From positions 62,001-126,000 of the forward strand of contig JAJNNQ010000006.1 of the NCBI GenBank assembly GCA_027886175.1: a DNA stretch of 64,000 nt, read 5' to 3'. A program made the position numbers and the translations under genes. Source of the DNA: Phylloscopus collybita (lineage: Eukaryota; Chordata; Aves; Passeriformes; Phylloscopidae). This document shows positions 22,979 through 36,300 of this stretch, piece after piece (the first letter of the stretch is position 1; each line of letters opens with the position of its first letter). The notes beneath the pieces are model-generated. The model was not told the DNA's origin and ran no database searches. It saw only the letters and a program-made list of their open reading frames with translations.

Positions 22979-25900
22979 TTGTTCTCTGATTTCAAGATTT
23001 CGTTCCCTTTCCTGAAAGGAAGACTTTCCTTTCAGGAAAGGGAACGAAATCTTGCGATTTTAATGAGCATTAATTGGGCAAGCTTCCGTGCATTTCCCTG
23101 CACTTCTGGCCACCCCATTCACTTTTATGGTTTTCGCTTGCTTTGGTCATTTTTCCATGTTTTTTTTTTCCCTTTCATTTCTTAGACATCTTCTCCTATC
23201 TCTTGTTTTGCATGGCTTCCCTTCTTTTAGGATTTAAATTGGAGTCTTTTTTGGTCAGTCTTGGCCTTTTTCAGTGGGCCTCAGTTCATCTCCGTCTCTT
23301 TGGTGGGAATCACTCCATTTCCAAATTTTCTCGGTTTTTTTCGCTTGCGCTGTTTTGGGTCATATCTCCTTTCCAGAGGGGTTGTTAGACTTTGTTCTCT
23401 GATTTCAAGATTTCGTTCCCTTTCCTGAAAGGAAGACTTTCCTTTCAGGAAAGGGAACGAAATCTTGCGATTTTAATGAGCATTAATTGGGCAAGCTTCC
23501 GTCCATTTCCCTGCACTTCTGGCCACCCCATTCACTTTTATGGTTTTCGCTTGCTTTGGTCATTTTTCCAGGGGTTTTTTTTCCCTTTCATTTCTTAGAC
23601 ATCTTCTCCTATCTCTTGTTTTGCATGGCTTCCCTTCTTTTAGGATTTAAATTGGAGTCTTTTTTGCTAAGTCTTGGCCTTTTTCAGTGGCCCTCAGTTC
23701 ATCTCCGTCTCTTTGGTGGGAATCACTCCATTTCCAAATTTTCTCGGTTTTTTTCGCTTGCGCTGTTTTGGGTCATATCTCCTTTCCAGAGGGGTTGTTA
23801 GACTTTGTTCTCTGATTTCAAGATTTCGTTCCCTTTCCTGAAAGGAAAGTCTTCCTTTCAGGGAAGGGAACGAAATCTTGCGATTTTAATGAGCATTAAT
23901 TGGGCAAGCTTCCGTCCATTTCCCTGCACTTCTGGCCACCCCATTCACTTTTATGGTTTTCGCTTGCTTTGGTCATTTTTGCAGGGGTTTTTTTTCCCTT
24001 TCATTTCTTAGACATCTTCTCCTATCTCTTGTTTTGCATGGCTTCCCTTCTTTTAGGATTTAAATTGGAGTCATTTTTGGTCAGTCTTGGCCTTTTTCAG
24101 TGGCCCTCAGTTCATCTCCGTCTCTTTGGTGGGAATCACTCCATTTCCAAATTTTCTCGGTTTTTTTCGCTTGCGCTGTTTTGGGTCATATCTCCTTTCC
24201 AGAGGGGTTGTTAGACTTTGTTCTCTGATTTCAAGATTTCGTTCCCTTTCCTGAAAGGAAGACTTTCCTTTCAGGAAAGGGAACGAAATCTTGCAATTTT
24301 AATGAGCATTAATTGGGCAAGCTTCCGTGCATTTCCCTGCACTTCTGGCCACCCCATTCACTTTTATGGTTTTCGCTTGCTTTGGTCATTTTTCCAGGGG
24401 TTTTTTTTCCCTTTCATTTCTTAGACATCTTCTCCTATCTCTTGTTTTGCATGGCTTCCCTTCTTTTAGGATTTAAATTGGAGTCTTTTTTGGTCAGTCT
24501 TGGCCTTTTTCAGTGGGCCTCAGTTCATCTCCGTCTCTTTGGTGGGAATCACTCCATTTCCAAATTTTCTCGGTTTTTTTCGCTTGCGCTGTTTTGGGTC
24601 ATATCTCCTTTCCAGAGGGGTTGTTAGACTTTGTTCTCTGATTTCAAGATTTCGTTCCCTTTCCTGAAAGGAAGACTTTCCTTTCAGGAAAGGGAACGAA
24701 ATCTTGCGATTTTAATGAGCATTAATTGGGCAAGCTTCCGTCCATTTCCCTGCACTTCTGGCCACCCCATTCACTTTTATGGTTTTCGCTTGCTTTGGTC
24801 ATTTTTCCATGTTTTTTTATTCCCTTTCATTTCTTAGACATCTTCTCCTATCTCTTGTTTTGCATGGCTTCCCTTATTTTAGGATTTAAATTGGAGTCTT
24901 TTTTGCTAAGTCTTGGCCTTTTTCAGTGGCCCTCAGTTCATCTCCGTCTCTTTGGTGGGAATCACTCCATTTCCAAATTTTCTCGGTTTTTTTCGCTTGC
25001 GCTGTTTTGGGTCATATCTCCTTTCCAGAGGGGTTGTTAGACTTTGTTCTCTGATTTCAAGATTTCGTTCCCTTTCCTGAAAGGAAGACTTTCCTTTCAG
25101 GAAAGGGAACGAAATCTTGCGATTTTAATGAGCATTAATTGGGCAAGCTTCCGTCCATTTCCCTGCACTTCTGGCCACCCCATTCACTTTTATGGTTTTC
25201 GCTTGCTTTGGTCATTTTTGCAGGGGTTTTTTTTCCCTTTCATTTCTTAGACATCTTCTCCTATCTCCCTTTTTGCATGGCTTCCCTTCTTTTAGGATTT
25301 AAATTGGAGTCATTTTTGGTCAGTCTTGGCCTTTTTCAGTGGCCCTCAGTTCATCTCCGTCTCTTTGGTGGGAATCACTCCATTTCCAAATTTTCTCGGT
25401 TTTTTTCGCTTGCGCTGTTTTGGGTCATATCTCCTTTCCAGAGGGGTTGTTAGACTTTGTTCTCTGATTTCAAGATTTCGTTCCCTTTCCTGAAAGGAAG
25501 ACTTTCCTTTCAGGAAAGGGAACGAAATCTTGCGATTTTAATGAGCATTAATTGGGCAAGCTTCCGTGCATTTCCCTGCACTTCTGGCCACCCCATTCAC
25601 TTTTATGGTTTTCGCTTGCTTTGGTCATTTTTCCATGTTTTTTTTTTCCCTTTCATTTCTTAGACATCTTCTCCTATCTCTTGTTTTGCATGGCTTCCCT
25701 TCTTTTAGGATTTAAATTGGAGTCTTTTTTGGTCAGTCTTGGCCTTTTTCAGTGGGCCTCAGTTCATCTCCGTCTCTTTGGTGGGAATCACTCCATTTCC
25801 AAATTTTCTCGGTTTTTTTCGCTTGCACTGTTTTGGGTCATATCTCCTTTCCAGAGGGGTTGTTGGACTTTGTTCTCTGATTTCAAGATTTCGTTCCCTT

Positions 25901-27109
25901 TCCTGAAAGGAAGACTTTCCTTTCAGGAAAGGGAACGAAATCTTGCGATTTTAATGAGCATTAATTGGGCAAGCTTCCGTCCATTTCCCTGCACTTCTGG
26001 CCACCCCATTCACTTTTATGGTTTTCGCTTGCTTTGGTCATTTTTCCATGTTTTTTTTTTCCCTTTCATTTCTTAGACATCTTCTCCTATCTCTTGTTTT
26101 GCATGGCTTCCCTTCTTTTAGGATTTAAATTGGAGTCTTTTTTGCTAAGTCTTGGCCTTTTTCAGTGGCCCTCAGTTCATCTCCGTCTCTTTGGTGGGAA
26201 TCACTCCATTTCCAAATTTTCTCGGTTTTTTTCGCTTGCACTGTTTTGGGTCATATCTCCTTTCCAGAGGGGTTGTTAGACTTTGTTCTCTGATTTCAAG
26301 ATTTCGTTCCCTTTCCTGAAAGGAAGACTTTCCTTTCAGGAAAGGGAACGAAATCTTGCGATTTTAATGAGCATTAATTGGGCAAGCTTCCGTCCATTTC
26401 CCTGCACTTCTGGCCACCCCATTCACTTTTATGGTTTTCGCTTGCTTTGGTCATTTTTGCAGGGGTTTTTTTTCCCTTTCATTTCTTAGACATCTTCTCC
26501 TATCTCTTGTTTTGCATGGCTTCCCTTCTTTTAGGATTTAAATTGGAGTCTTTTTTGCTAAGTCTTGGCCTTTTTCAGTGGCCCTCAGTTCATCTCCGTC
26601 TCTTTGGTGGGAATCACTCCATTTCCAAATTTTCTCGGTTTTTTTCGCTTGCGCTGTTTTGGGTCATATCTCCTTTCCAGAGGGGTTGTTGGACTTTGTT
26701 CTCTGATTTCAAGATTTCGTTCCCTTTCCTGAAAGGAAGACTTTCCTTTCAGGAAAGGGAACGAAATCTTGCGATTTTAATGAGCATTAATTGGGCAAGC
26801 TTCCGTCCATTTCCCTGCACTTCTGGCCACCCCATTCACTTTTATGGTTTTCGCTTGCTTTGGTCATTTTTCCATGTTTTTTTTTTTCCCTTTCATTTCT
26901 TAGACATCTTCTCCTATCTCTTGTTTTGCATGGCTTCCCTTCTTTTAGGATTTAAATTGGAGTCTTTTTTGCTAAGTCTTGGCCTTTTTCAGTGGCCCTC
27001 AGTTCATCTCCGTCTCTTTGGTGGGAATCACTCCATTTCCAAATTTTCTCGGTTTTTTTCGCTTGCACTGTTTTGGGTCATATCTCCTTTCCAGAGGGGT
27101 TGTTAGACT
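22979..27109 (+). repeat. 3-monomer higher-order repeats (about 1239 bp)
   Basis: Monomer starts are 22979, 23392, 23805, 24218, 24631, 25044, 25457, 25870, 26283 and 26696. CCGTGCATTT together with CAGTGGGCCTC marks monomers 22979, 24218 and 25457, spaced 1239 bp apart. The third monomer of each trimer has the GCAGGGG junction. Towards the right, a dimer pattern takes over: CCATG junction with GCACTG, alternating with GCAGGGG junction and GCGCTG. Monomers 25870 and 26696 start with GTTGGAC, losing a TAG stop; the 242-codon frame at 26378-27106 is a chance result of this. Confidence 0.85.
23819..23880. repeat. Palindrome with flipped spacer AGTC (isolated copy)
   Basis: The spacer at 23848-23851 is AGTC, the exact reverse complement of the usual GACT, while the arms keep their sequence except for A to G at 23863. 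It lies in a monomer with the GCAGGGG junction and GGTCAG haplotype, unlike the AGTC copies beyond 49.8 kb. No neighbour within 25 kb shares it. Confidence 0.95.
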
Positions 27110-30100
27110 TTGTTCTCTGATTTCAAGATTTCGTTCCCTTTCCTGAAAGGAAGACTTTCCTTTCAGGAAAGGGAACGAAATCTTGCGATTTTAATGAGCA
27201 TTAATTGGGCAAGCTTCCGTGCATTTCCCTGCACTTCTGGCCACCCCATTCACTTTTGTGGTTTTCGCTTGCTTTGGTCATTTTTCCAGGGTTTTTTTTC
27301 CCTTTCATTTCTTAGACATCTTCTCCTATCTCTTGTTTTGCATGGCTTCCCTTCTTTTAGGATTTAAATTGGAGTCATTTTTGGTCAGTCTTGGCCTTTT
27401 TCAGTGGCCCTCAGTTCATCTCCGTCTCTTTGGTGGGAATCACTCCATTTCCAAATTTTCTCGGTTTTTTTCGCTTGCGCTGTTTTGGGTCATATCTCCT
27501 TTCCAGAGGGGTTGTTAGACTTTGTTCTCTGATTTCAAGATTTCGTTCCCTTTCCTGAAAGGAAGACTTTCCTTTCAGGAAAGGGAACGAAATCTTGCGA
27601 TTTTAATGAGCATTAATTGGGCAAGCTTCCGTCCATTTCCCTGCACTTCTGGCCACCCCATTCACTTTTATGGTTTTCGCTTGCTTTGGTCATTTTACCA
27701 TGTTTTTATTTCCCTTTCATTTCTTAGACATCTTCTCCTATCTCTTGTTTTGCATGGCTTCCCTTCTTTTAGGATTTAAATTGGAGTCATTTTTGGTCAG
27801 TCTTGGCCTTTTTCAGTGGCCCTCAGTTCATCTCCGTCTCTTTGGTGGGAATCACTCCATTTCCAAATTTTCTCGGTTTTTTTCGCTTGCGCTGTTTTGG
27901 GTCATATCTCCTTTCCAGAGGGGTTGTTAGACTTTGTTCTCTGATTTCAAGATTTCGTTCCCTTTCCTGAAAGGAAGACTTTCCTTTCAGGAAAGGGAAC
28001 GAAATCTTGCGATTTTAATGAGCATTAATTGGGCAAGCTTCCGTCCATTTCCCTGCACTTCTGGCCACCCCATTCACTTTTATGGTTTTCGCTTGCTTTG
28101 GTCATTTTTCCATGTTTTTTTTTTCCCTTTCATTTCTTAGACATCTTCTCCTATCTCTTGTTTTGCATGGCTTCCCTTCTTTTAGGATTTAAATTGGAGT
28201 CTTTTTTGCTAAGTCTTGGCCTTTTTCAGTGGCCCTCAGTTCATCTCCGTCTCTTTGGTGGGAATCACTCCATTTCCAAATTTTCTCGGTTTTTTTCGCT
28301 TGCACTGTTTTGGGTCATATCTCCTTTCCAGAGGGGTTGTTAGACTTTGTTCTCTGATTTCAAGATTTCGTTCCCTTTCCTGAAAGGAAGACTTTCCTTT
28401 CAGGAAAGGGAACGAAATCTTGCGATTTTAATGAGCATTAATTGGGCAAGCTTCCGTCCATTTCCCTGCACTTCTGGCCACCCCATTCACTTTTATGGTT
28501 TTCGCTTGCTTTGGTCATTTTTGCAGGGGTTTTTTTTCCCTTTCATTTCTTAGACATCTTCTCCTATCTCTTGTTTTGCATGGCTTCCCTTCTTTTAGGA
28601 TTTAAATTGGAGTCTTTTTTGCTAAGTCTTGGCCTTTTTCAGTGGCCCTCAGTTCATCTCCGTCTCTTTGGTGGGAATCACTCCATTTCCAAATTTTCTC
28701 GGTTTTTTTCGCTTGCGCTGTTTTGGGTCATATCTCCTTTCCAGAGGGGTTGTTGGACTTTGTTCTCTGATTTCAAGATTTCGTTCCCTTTCCTGAAAGG
28801 AAGACTTTCCTTTCAGGAAAGGGAACGAAATCTTGCGATTTTAATGAGCATTAATTGGGCAAGCTTCCGTCCATTTCCCTGCACTTCTGGCCACCCCATT
28901 CACTTTTATGGTTTTCGCTTGCTTTGGTCATTTTTCCATGTTTTTTTTTTCCCTTTCATTTCTTAGACATCTTCTCCTATCTCTTGTTTTGCATGGCTTC
29001 CCTTCTTTTAGGATTTAAATTGGAGTCTTTTTTGCTAAGTCTTGGCCTTTTTCAGTGGCCCTCAGTTCATCTCCGTCTCTTTGGTGGGAATCACTCCATT
29101 TCCAAATTTTCTCGGTTTTTTTCGCTTGCACTGTTTTGGGTCATATCTCCTTTCCAGAGGGGTTGTTAGACTTTGTTCTCTGATTTCAAGATTTCGTTCC
29201 CTTTCCTGAAAGGAAGACTTTCCTTTCAGGAAAGGGAACGAAATCTTGCGATTTTAATGAGCATTAATTGGGCAAGCTTCCGTCCATTTCCCTGCACTTC
29301 TGGCCACCCCATTCACTTTTATGGTTTTCGCTTGCTTTGGTCATTTTTGCAGGGGTTTTTTTTCCCTTTCATTTCTTAGACATCTTCTCCTATCTCTTGT
29401 TTTGCATGGCTTCCCTTATTTTACGATTTAAATTGGAGTCTTTTTTGCTAAGTCTTGGCCTTTTTCAGTGGCCCTCAGTTCATCTCCGTCTCTTTGGTGG
29501 GAATCACTCCATTTCCAAATTTTCTCGGTTTTTTTCGCTTGCGCTGTTTTGGGTCATATCTCCTTTCCAGAGGGGTTGTTAGACTTTGTTCTCTGATTTC
29601 AAGATTTCGTTCCCTTTCCTGAAAGGAAGACTTTCCTTTCAGGAAAGGGAACGAAATCTTGCGATTTTAATGAGCATTAATTGGGCAAGCTTCCGTCCAT
29701 TTCCCTGCACTTCTGGCCACCCCATTCACTTTTATGGTTTTCGCTTGCTTTGGTCATTTTTCCATGTTTTTTTTTTCCCTTTCATTTCTTAGACATCTTC
29801 TTTTATCTCTTGTTTTGCATGGCTTCCCTTATTTTAGGATTTAAATTGGAGTCTTTTTTGCTAAGTCTTGGCCTTTTTCAGTGGCCCTCAGTTCATCTCC
29901 GTCTCTTTGGTGGGAATCACTCCATTTCCAAATTTTCTCGGTTTTTTTCGCTTGCGCTGTTTTGGGTCATATCTCCTTTCCAGAGGGGTTGTTAGACTTT
30001 GTTCTCTGATTTCAAGATTTCGTTCCCTTTCCTGAAAGGAAGACTTTCCTTTCAGGAAAGGGAACGAAATCTTGCGATTTTAATGAGCATTAATTGGGCA

Positions 30101-30410
30101 AGCTTCCGTCCATTTCCCTGCACTTCTGGCCACCCCATTCACTTTTATGGTTTTCGCTTGCTTTGGTCATTTTACCATGTTTTTATTTCCCTTTCATTTC
30201 TTAGACATCTTCTCCTATCTCTTGTTTTGCATGGCTTCCCTTCTTTTAGGATTTAAATTGGAGTCATTTTTGGTCAGTCTTGGCCTTTTTCAGTGGCCCT
30301 CAGTTCATCTCCGTCTCTTTGGTGGGAATCACTCCATTTCCAAATTTTCTCGGTTTTTTTCGCTTGCGCTGTTTTGGATCATATCTCCTTTCCAGAGGGG
30401 TTGTTAGACT
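27110..30410 (+). repeat. 8-monomer higher-order repeat, copy 1 (3301 bp)
   Basis: Monomer starts are 27110, 27522, 27934, 28347, 28760, 29173, 29586 and 29999. Markers are CCGTGCATTT with CTTTTGTGG (27110), TTACCATG with an A-interrupted T-run (27522, 29999), GCACTG (27934, 28760), GTTGGAC (28760) and CTTCTTTTATC (29586). TTACGATTT at 29173 and GGATCAT at 29999 are private to this copy. Confidence 0.88.
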
Positions 30411-33300
30411 TTGTTCTCTGATTTCAAGATTTCGTTCCCTTTCCTGAAAGGAAGACTTTCCTTTCAGGAAAGGGAACGAAATCTTGCAATTTTAATGAGC
30501 ATTAATTGGGCAAGCTTCCGTGCATTTCCCTGCACTTCTGGCCACCCCATTCACTTTTGTGGTTTTCGCTTGCTTTGGTCATTTTTCCAGGGTTTTTTTT
30601 CCCTTTCATTTCTTAGACATCTTCTCCTATCTCTTGTTTTGCATGGCTTCCCTTCTTTTAGGATTTAAATTGGAGTCATTTTTGGTCAGTCTTGGCCTTT
30701 TTCAGTGGCCCTCAGTTCATCTCCGTCTCTTTGGTGGGAATCACTCCATTTCCAAATTTTCTCGGTTTTTTTCGCTTGCGCTGTTTTGGGTCATATCTCC
30801 TTTCCAGAGGGGTTGTTAGACTTTGTTCTCTGATTTCAAGATTTCGTTCCCTTTCCTGAAAGGAAGACTTTCCTTTCAGGAAAGGGAACGAAATCTTGCG
30901 ATTTTAATGAGCATTAATTGGGCAAGCTTCCGTCCATTTCCCTGCACTTCTGGCCACCCCATTCACTTTTATGGTTTTCGCTTGCTTTGGTCATTTTACC
31001 ATGTTTTTATTTCCCTTTCATTTCTTAGACATCTTCTCCTATCTCTTGTTTTGCATGGCTTCCCTTCTTTTAGGATTTAAATTGGAGTCATTTTTGGTCA
31101 GTCTTGGCCTTTTTCAGTGGCCCTCAGTTCATCTCCGTCTCTTTGGTGGGAATCACTCCATTTCCAAATTTTCTCGGTTTTTTTCGCTTGCGCTGTTTTG
31201 GGTCATATCTCCTTTCCAGAGGGGTTGTTAGACTTTGTTCTCTGATTTCAAGATTTCGTTCCCTTTCCTGAAAGGAAGACTTTCCTTTCAGGAAAGGGAA
31301 CGAAATCTTGCGATTTTAATGAGCATTAATTGGGCAAGCTTCCGTCCATTTCCCTGCACTTCTGGCCACCCCATTCACTTTTATGGTTTTCGCTTGCTTT
31401 GGTCATTTTTCCATGTTTTTTTTTTTCCCTTTCATTTCTTAGACATCTTCTCCTATCTCTTGTTTTGCATGGCTTCCCTTCTTTTAGGATTTAAATTGGA
31501 GTCTTTTTTGCTAAGTCTTGGCCTTTTTCAGTGGCCCTCAGTTCATCTCCGTCTCTTTGGTGGGAATCACTCCATTTCCAAATTTTCTCGGTTTTTTTCG
31601 CTTGCACTGTTTTGGGTCATATCTCCTTTCCAGAGGGGTTGTTAGACTTTGTTCTCTGATTTCAAGATTTCGTTCCCTTTCCTGAAAGGAAGACTTTCCT
31701 TTCAGGAAAGGGAACGAAATCTTGCGATTTTAATGAGCATTAATTGGGCAAGCTTCCGTCCATTTCCCTGCACTTCTGGCCACCCCATTCACTTTTATGG
31801 TTTTCGCTTGCTTTGGTCATTTTTGCAGGGGTTTTTTTTCCCTTTCATTTCTTAGACATCTTCTCCTATCTCTTGTTTTGCATGGCTTCCCTTCTTTTAG
31901 GATTTAAATTGGAGTCTTTTTTGCTAAGTCTTGGCCTTTTTCAGTGGCCCTCAGTTCATCTCCGTCTCTTTGGTGGGAATCACTCCATTTCCAAATTTTC
32001 TCGGTTTTTTTCGCTTGCGCTGTTTTGGGTCATATCTCCTTTCCAGAGGGGTTGTTGGACTTTGTTCTCTGATTTCAAGATTTCGTTCCCTTTCCTGAAA
32101 GGAAGACTTTCCTTTCAGGAAAGGGAACGAAATCTTGCGATTTTAATGAGCATTAATTGGGCAAGCTTCCGTCCATTTCCCTGCACTTCTGGCCACCCCA
32201 TTCACTTTTATGGTTTTCGCTTGCTTTGGTCATTTTTCCATGTTTTTTTTTTCCCTTTCATTTCTTAGACATCTTCTCCTATCTCTTGTTTTGCATGGCT
32301 TCCCTTCTTTTAGGATTTAAATTGGAGTCTTTTTTGCTAAGTCTTGGCCTTTTTCAGTGGCCCTCAGTTCATCTCCGTCTCTTTGGTGGGAATCACTCCA
32401 TTTCCAAATTTTCTCGGTTTTTTTCGCTTGCACTGTTTTGGGTCATATCTCCTTTCCAGAGGGGTTGTTAGACTTTGTTCTCTGATTTCAAGATTTCGTT
32501 CCCTTTCCTGAAAGGAAGACTTTCCTTTCAGGAAAGGGAACGAAATCTTGCGATTTTAATGAGCATTAATTGGGCAAGCTTCCGTCCATTTCCCTGCACT
32601 TCTGGCCACCCCATTCACTTTTATGGTTTTCGCTTGCTTTGGTCATTTTTGCAGGGGTTTTTTTTCCCTTTCATTTCTTAGACATCTTCTCCTATCTCTT
32701 GTTTTGCATGGCTTCCCTTATTTTAGGATTTAAATTGGAGTCTTTTTTGCTAAGTCTTGGCCTTTTTCAGTGGCCCTCAGTTCATCTCCGTCTCTTTGGT
32801 GGGAATCACTCCATTTCCAAATTTTCTCGGTTTTTTTCGCTTGCGCTGTTTTGGGTCATATCTCCTTTCCAGAGGGGTTGTTAGACTTTGTTCTCTGATT
32901 TCAAGATTTCGTTCCCTTTCCTGAAAGGAAGACTTTCCTTTCAGGAAAGGGAACGAAATCTTGCGATTTTAATGAGCATTAATTGGGCAAGCTTCCGTCC
33001 ATTTCCCTGCACTTCTGGCCACCCCATTCACTTTTATGGTTTTCGCTTGCTTTGGTCATTTTTCCATGTTTTTTTTTTCCCTTTCATTTCTTAGACATCT
33101 TCTTTTATCTCTTGTTTTGCATGGCTTCCCTTATTTTAGGATTTAAATTGGAATCTTTTTTGCTAAGTCTTGGCCTTTTTCAGTGGCCCTCAGTTCATCT
33201 CCGTCTCTTTGGTGGGAATCACTCCATTTCCAAATTTTCTCGGTTTTTTTCGCTTGCGCTGTTTTGGGTCATATCTCCTTTCCAGAGGGGTTGTTAGACT
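30411..33300 (+). repeat. 8-monomer higher-order repeat, copy 2 (seven of eight monomers)
   Basis: Monomer starts are 30411, 30823, 31235, 31649, 32062, 32475 and 32888. It repeats copy 1 at an offset of about 3301 bp, including CTTTTGTGG (30411), the TTACCATG junction (30823), GTTGGAC (32062) and the CC to TT change (33104-33105). Differences include TTGCAATTTT in 30411, T11 in 31235 and GGAATC in 32888. The eighth monomer is replaced by one of the GCAGGGG/GGTCAG type at 33301. Confidence 0.88.
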
Positions 33301-36300
33301 TTGTTCTCTGATTTCAAGATTTCGTTCCCTTTCCTGAAAGGAAGACTTTCCTTTCAGGAAAGGGAACGAAATCTTGCGATTTTAATGAGCATTAATTGGG
33401 CAAGCTTCCGTCCATTTCCCTGCACTTCTGGCCACCCCATTCACTTTTATGGTTTTCGCTTGCTTTGGTCATTTTTGCAGGGGTTTTTTTTCCCTTTCAT
33501 TTCTTAGACATCTTCTCCTATCTCTTGTTTTGCATGGCTTCCCTTCTTTTAGGATTTAAATTGGAGTCATTTTTGGTCAGTCTTGGCCTTTTTCAGTGGC
33601 CCTCAGTTCATCTCCGTCTCTTTGGTGGGAATCACTCCATTTCCAAATTTTCTCGGTTTTTTTCGCTTGCGCTGTTTTGGGTCATATCTCCTTTCCAGAG
33701 GGGTTGTTAGACTTTGTTCTCTGATTTCAAGATTTCGTTCCCTTTCCTGAAAGGAAGACTTTCCTTTCAGGAAAGGGAACGAAATCTTGCAATTTTAATG
33801 AGCATTAATTGGGCAAGCTTCCGTGCATTTCCCTGCACTTCTGGCCACCCCATTCACTTTTATGGTTTTCGCTTGCTTTGGTCATTTTTCCAGGGGTTTT
33901 TTTTCCCTTTCATTTCTTAGACATCTTCTCCTATCTCTTGTTTTGCATGGCTTCCCTTCTTTTAGGATTTAAATTGGAGTCTTTTTTGCTAAGTCTTGGC
34001 CTTTTTCAGTGGGCCTCAGTTCATCTCCGTCTCTTTGGTGGGAATCACTCCATTTCCAAATTTTCTCGGTTTTTTTCGCTTGCGCTGTTTTGGGTCATAT
34101 CTCCTTTCCAGAGGGGTTGTTAGACTTTGTTCTCTGATTTCAAGATTTCGTTCCCTTTCCTGAAAGGAAGACTTTCCTTTCAGGAAAGGGAACGAAATCT
34201 TGCGATTTTAATGAGCATTAATTGGGCAAGCTTCCGTCCATTTCCCTGCACTTCTGGCCACCCCATTCACTTTTATGGTTTTCGCTTGCTTTGGTCATTT
34301 TTCCATGTTTTTTTATTCCCTTTCATTTCTTAGACATCTTCTCCTATCTCTTGTTTTGCATGGCTTCCCTTCTTTTAGGATTTAAATTGGAGTCATTTTT
34401 GGTCAGTCTTGGCCTTTTTCAGTGGCCCTCAGTTCATCTCCGTCTCTTTGGTGGGAATCACTCCATTTCCAAATTTTCTCGGTTTTTTTCGCTTGCGCTG
34501 TTTTGGGTCATATCTCCTTTCCAGAGGGGTTGTTAGACTTTGTTCTCTGATTTCAAGATTTCGTTCCCTTTCCTGAAAGGAAGACTTTCCTTTCAGGAAA
34601 GGGAACGAAATCTTGCGATTTTAATGAGCATTAATTGGGCAAGCTTCCGTCCATTTCCCTGCACTTCTGGCCACCCCATTCACTTTTATGGTTTTCGCTT
34701 GCTTTGGTCATTTTTCCAGGGGTTTGTTTTTCCCTTTCATTTCTTAGACATCTTCTCCTATCTCTTGTTTTGCATGGCTTCCCTTCTTTTAGGATTTAAA
34801 TTGGAGTCATTTTTGGTCAGTCTTGGCCTTTTTCAGTGGCCCTCAGTTCATCTCCGTCTCTTTGGTGGGAATCACTCCATTTCCAAATTTTCTCGGTTTT
34901 TTTCGCTTGCGCTGTTTTGGGTCATATCTCCTTTCCAGAGGGGTTGTTAGACTTTGTTCTCTGATTTCAAGATTTCGTTCCCTTTCCTGAAAGGAAGACT
35001 TTCCTTTCAGGAAAGGGAACGAAATCTTGCGATTTTAATGAGCATTAATTGGGCAAGCTTCCGTCCATTTCCCTGCACTTCTGGCCACCCCATTCACTTT
35101 TATGGTTTTCGCTTGCTTTGGTCATTTTTCCATGTTTTGTTTTTCCCTTTCATTTCTTAGACATCTTCTCCTATCTCTTGTTTTGCATGGCTTCCCTTCT
35201 TTTAGGATTTAAATTGGAGTCTTTTTTGCTAAGTCTTGGCCTTTTTCAGTGGCCCTCAGTTCATCTCCGTCTCTTTGGTGGGAATCACTCCATTTCCAAA
35301 TTTTCTCGGTTTTTTTCGCTTGCGCTGTTTTGGGTCATATCTCCTTTCCAGAGGGGTTGTTAGACTTTGTTCTCTGATTTCAAGATTTCGTTCCCTTTCC
35401 TGAAAGGAAGACTTTCCTTTCAGGAAAGGGAACGAAATCTTGCGATTTTAATGAGCATTAATTGGGCAAGCTTCCGTCCATTTCCCTGCACTTCTGGCCA
35501 CCCCATTCACTTTTATGGTTTTCGCTTGCTTTGGTCATTTTTGCAGGGGTTTTTTTTCCTGTTCATTTCTTAGACATCTTCTCCTATCTCTTGTTTTGCA
35601 TGGCTTCCCTTATTTTAGGATTTAAATTGGAGTCATTTTTGGTCAGTCTTGGCCTTTTTCAGTGGCCCTCAGTTCATCTCCGTCTCTTTGGTGGGAATCA
35701 CTCCATTTCCAAATTTTCTCGGTTTTTTTCGCTTGCACTGTTTTGGGTCATATCTCCTTTCCAGAGGGGTTGTTAGACTTTGTTCTCTGATTTCAAGATT
35801 TCGTTCCCTTTCCTGAAAGGAAGACTTTCCTTTCAGGAAAGGGAACGAAATCTTGCGATTTTAATGAGCATTAATTGGGCAAGCTTCCGTCCATTTCCCT
35901 GCACTTCTGGCCACCCCATTCACTTTTATGGTTTTCGCTTGCTTTGGTCGTTTTTCCATGTTTTGTTTTTCCCTTTCATTTCTTAGACATCTTCTCCTAT
36001 CTCTTGTTTTGCATGGCTTCCCTTCTTTTAGGATTTAAATTGGAGTCTTTTTTGCTAAGTCTTGGCCTTTTTCAGTGGGCCTCAGTTCATCTCCGTCTCT
36101 TTGGTGGGAATCACTCCATTTCCAAATTTTCTCGGTTTTTTTCGCTTGCGCTGTTTTGGGTCATATCTCCTTTCCAGAGGGGTTGTTAGACTTTGTTCTC
36201 TGATTTCAAGATTTCGTTCCCTTTCCTGAAAGGAAGACTTTCCTTTCAGGAAAGGGAACGAAATCTTGCGATTTTAATGAGCATTAATTGGGCAAGCTTC

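Noticed and set aside
26378..27106. 242-codon open frame, the longest seen
   Set aside because: It spans two monomers because a TAG became TGG at the monomer start and a T11 run made one monomer 414 bp. This is a chance fusion of satellite sequence.
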